A stretch of 64,000 nt of DNA from CBDHFQ01 sp965262565 (GTDB lineage: Bacteria; Bacteroidota; Bacteroidia; J057). This document shows positions 62,946-64,000 of the stretch, piece by piece; position 1 is the first letter of the stretch; each line of letters begins with the position of its first letter. The DNA lies in the NCBI GenBank assembly GCA_965262565.1, contig CBDHFQ010000029.1, positions 1 to 64,000 on the forward strand. The letters run 5' to 3'. Both the position numbers and the translations under genes were made by a program. The notes beneath the pieces are model-generated. The model made no database searches, had not been told where the DNA came from, and saw only the letters and a list, made by a program, of their open reading frames with translations.

Positions 62946-64000
62946 TGATCTCCAAAAAGTTTAAAATCGTTCCAACTTTCTGATCCATCTTTTTTAGATA
63001 GTGAATGGATGCTTTATCCGCTTGCTTTAGGGAAGAGCGGGAAGAAAAGATAGCTAATACTTTATCTACATGTCTTATTAAAAATTTAGTTTCTGTAGTT
63101 TGATTCATATTAGCTCCTTCTAAAAATACAAAATCGTAATCTCTCCCTACATTATTTAGAAATTGGCTGAACTCATCACTTGAGAAGAATTCCTCTGGAT
63201 TAGGATGATTACCTTCACTTCCGATAATGTCCACATTAGGTAGGCCTGAATGAGAAATAACCTGATTGAGTTTAACTTCTCCCTTAAAATATTTTTCAAG
63301 ATGTGGCCTTGCACGACATACTTGCGTCAAATCGGGGTCTTTTAGGTTGGTATCTATAAGCAGAACCTTTTTATAATTTAAGCTGAAAGAATAGGCCAGG
63401 GCAAGCATAATGGCAGATTTTCCCGTTCTCGGTTGTGTGCTGGTAAATAGGAAATATTTAGCCCCAGTAGCGAGCAATTCAAATCGTATCTTCCGGAGAT
63501 TTTGTTTAAACGTCTCCAGCGAAGCATCTGATTGGGTGTTCCTGAATAATCTGGGTAAATCAAGATGTTGGTTATCCAACATATTTAGGCTACCATAGTT
63601 GGAGAGTCCTGAAAATTTTCCAAATAAATAAGGAGAACGAAGATTAATATCAAGATACTCCTGGAAGAAGACAAAGATAATACAAACGATAAAACTCACA
63701 GAACCAGCTAACAGAACCAGGGTACTATTCTTCTCTTTAATAGGCGTTTGAGAAGCGATGGCTTCCTCCACAGGAAAAACGGGAATTCCTGGATTGAGAG
63801 AAGTTATTTTTGCGCGATTTAGTTTGGTTAGAATATCCAGATAATCATTCTTCTCCTTAGTGATATTTTCATTTTCCTTTAAATTAGCAAATAACTTAGG
63901 AGCGCGTTGATTCAAAGAGGATAACTGTTTATTGATGTATTGTTGAACGATCTGCGTTTCCTCTAATCTAAGCCAGATATCAATTCTATGATTTATTCGA
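62932..64000 (-). CDS. Wzc/CpsD-like polysaccharide co-polymerase tyrosine kinase, 5' end outside the window
   Basis: The C-terminal 350 or so residues of a polysaccharide-export kinase. The frame stays open from the TTG at 63915 to the window end, with coding for a coiled-coil-like INHRIDIWLRLEETQIVQQ, so this is a partial gene. Visible are a membrane helix (TLVLLAGSVSFIVCIIFVFF) and a BY-kinase domain: ATP-binding TSTQPRTGKSAIMLALAYSF, Walker A'-like KKVLLIDTNLKDPDL and DFVFLEGA. The tyrosine-rich tail that such kinases autophosphorylate is not seen; the last 60 residues contain only one Tyr. It probably controls chain length and export of a surface glycan together with the GT2 next door. 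Confidence 0.88.
   Translation of the reverse strand, partial: RINHRIDIWLRLEETQIVQQYINKQLSSLNQRAPKLFANLKENENITKEKNDYLDILTKLNRAKITSLNPGIPVFPVEEAIASQTPIKEKNSTLVLLAGSVSFIVCIIFVFFQEYLDINLRSPYLFGKFSGLSNYGSLNMLDNQHLDLPRLFRNTQSDASLETFKQNLRKIRFELLATGAKYFLFTSTQPRTGKSAIMLALAYSFSLNYKKVLLIDTNLKDPDLTQVCRARPHLEKYFKGEVKLNQVISHSGLPNVDIIGSEGNHPNPEEFFSSDEFSQFLNNVGRDYDFVFLEGANMNQTTETKFLIRHVDKVLAIFSSRSSLKQADKASIHYLKKMDQKVGTILNFLEINETS

Overview
The window looks like chromosomal DNA of a low-GC Bacteroidota bacterium, most likely a marine or sediment Cytophagales-type member. The evidence is several proteins ending in type IX secretion (T9SS) sorting domains, a PorV/PorQ-family protein, TonB receptors with an N-terminal carboxypeptidase-like domain, a LytS/LytTR pair, a PadR gene next to a prefix-domain FtsX permease, and AT-rich spacers. 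No rRNA, tRNA, CRISPR array or insertion sequence was seen. The genus is not determinable by eye.

Layout. 0-2.4 kb: tex. 2.4-9.3 kb (minus): a surface-polysaccharide and signalling block with a UDP-sugar dehydrogenase, a SpoIIE-type phosphatase coupled to a small winged-helix-like protein, two glycosyltransferases and a GltS-like FMN protein. 9.4-16.6 kb (minus): a secreted protein of unknown function and a 1963-residue modular glycoside-hydrolase-like T9SS protein with three malectin repeats. 17.4-23.3 kb: Dabb, saccharopine-dehydrogenase-like, OMP, PncC/CinA and HNH genes, a 1.2 kb sparse stretch holding one tiny gene, a stand-alone plug-domain lipoprotein and a GNAT. 23.5-30.6 kb: a secreted sulfatase with a ricin-type lectin domain, a secreted clan GH-A-like hydrolase, an FkbM methyltransferase and a secreted FG-GAP protein. 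With the 10.7 kb gene these suggest extracellular breakdown of (sulfated) polysaccharide, but no SusCD pair is present. 30.8-36.1 kb: AAA/DUF4143 ATPase, two small genes, PadR and an FtsX permease. 36.1-42.8 kb: a TetR-RND-LolA-like-barrel module with repeated GTTTC-type motifs, and a divergent alpha/beta hydrolase that lacks its nucleophile. 43-49 kb: MFS transporter, then a tightly overlapping TPR / TonB receptor / histidine kinase / LytTR regulator operon. 49-51.7 kb: YbhN-like membrane protein, ruvC, HIT and greA. 51.9-60.7 kb (minus): a TonB receptor / giant T9SS protein / PorV-PorQ operon. 61.1-64 kb: M48 lipoprotein protease, a GT2 glycosyltransferase and the 3' part of a Wzc-like kinase running off the window end.

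The best leads for something undescribed are the 51.9-60.7 kb operon, the TPR/TonB/two-component operon, the TetR module with its putative operators and the nucleophile-less hydrolase, and the free-standing plug-domain lipoprotein. All functional statements come from reading motifs; no database search was run.
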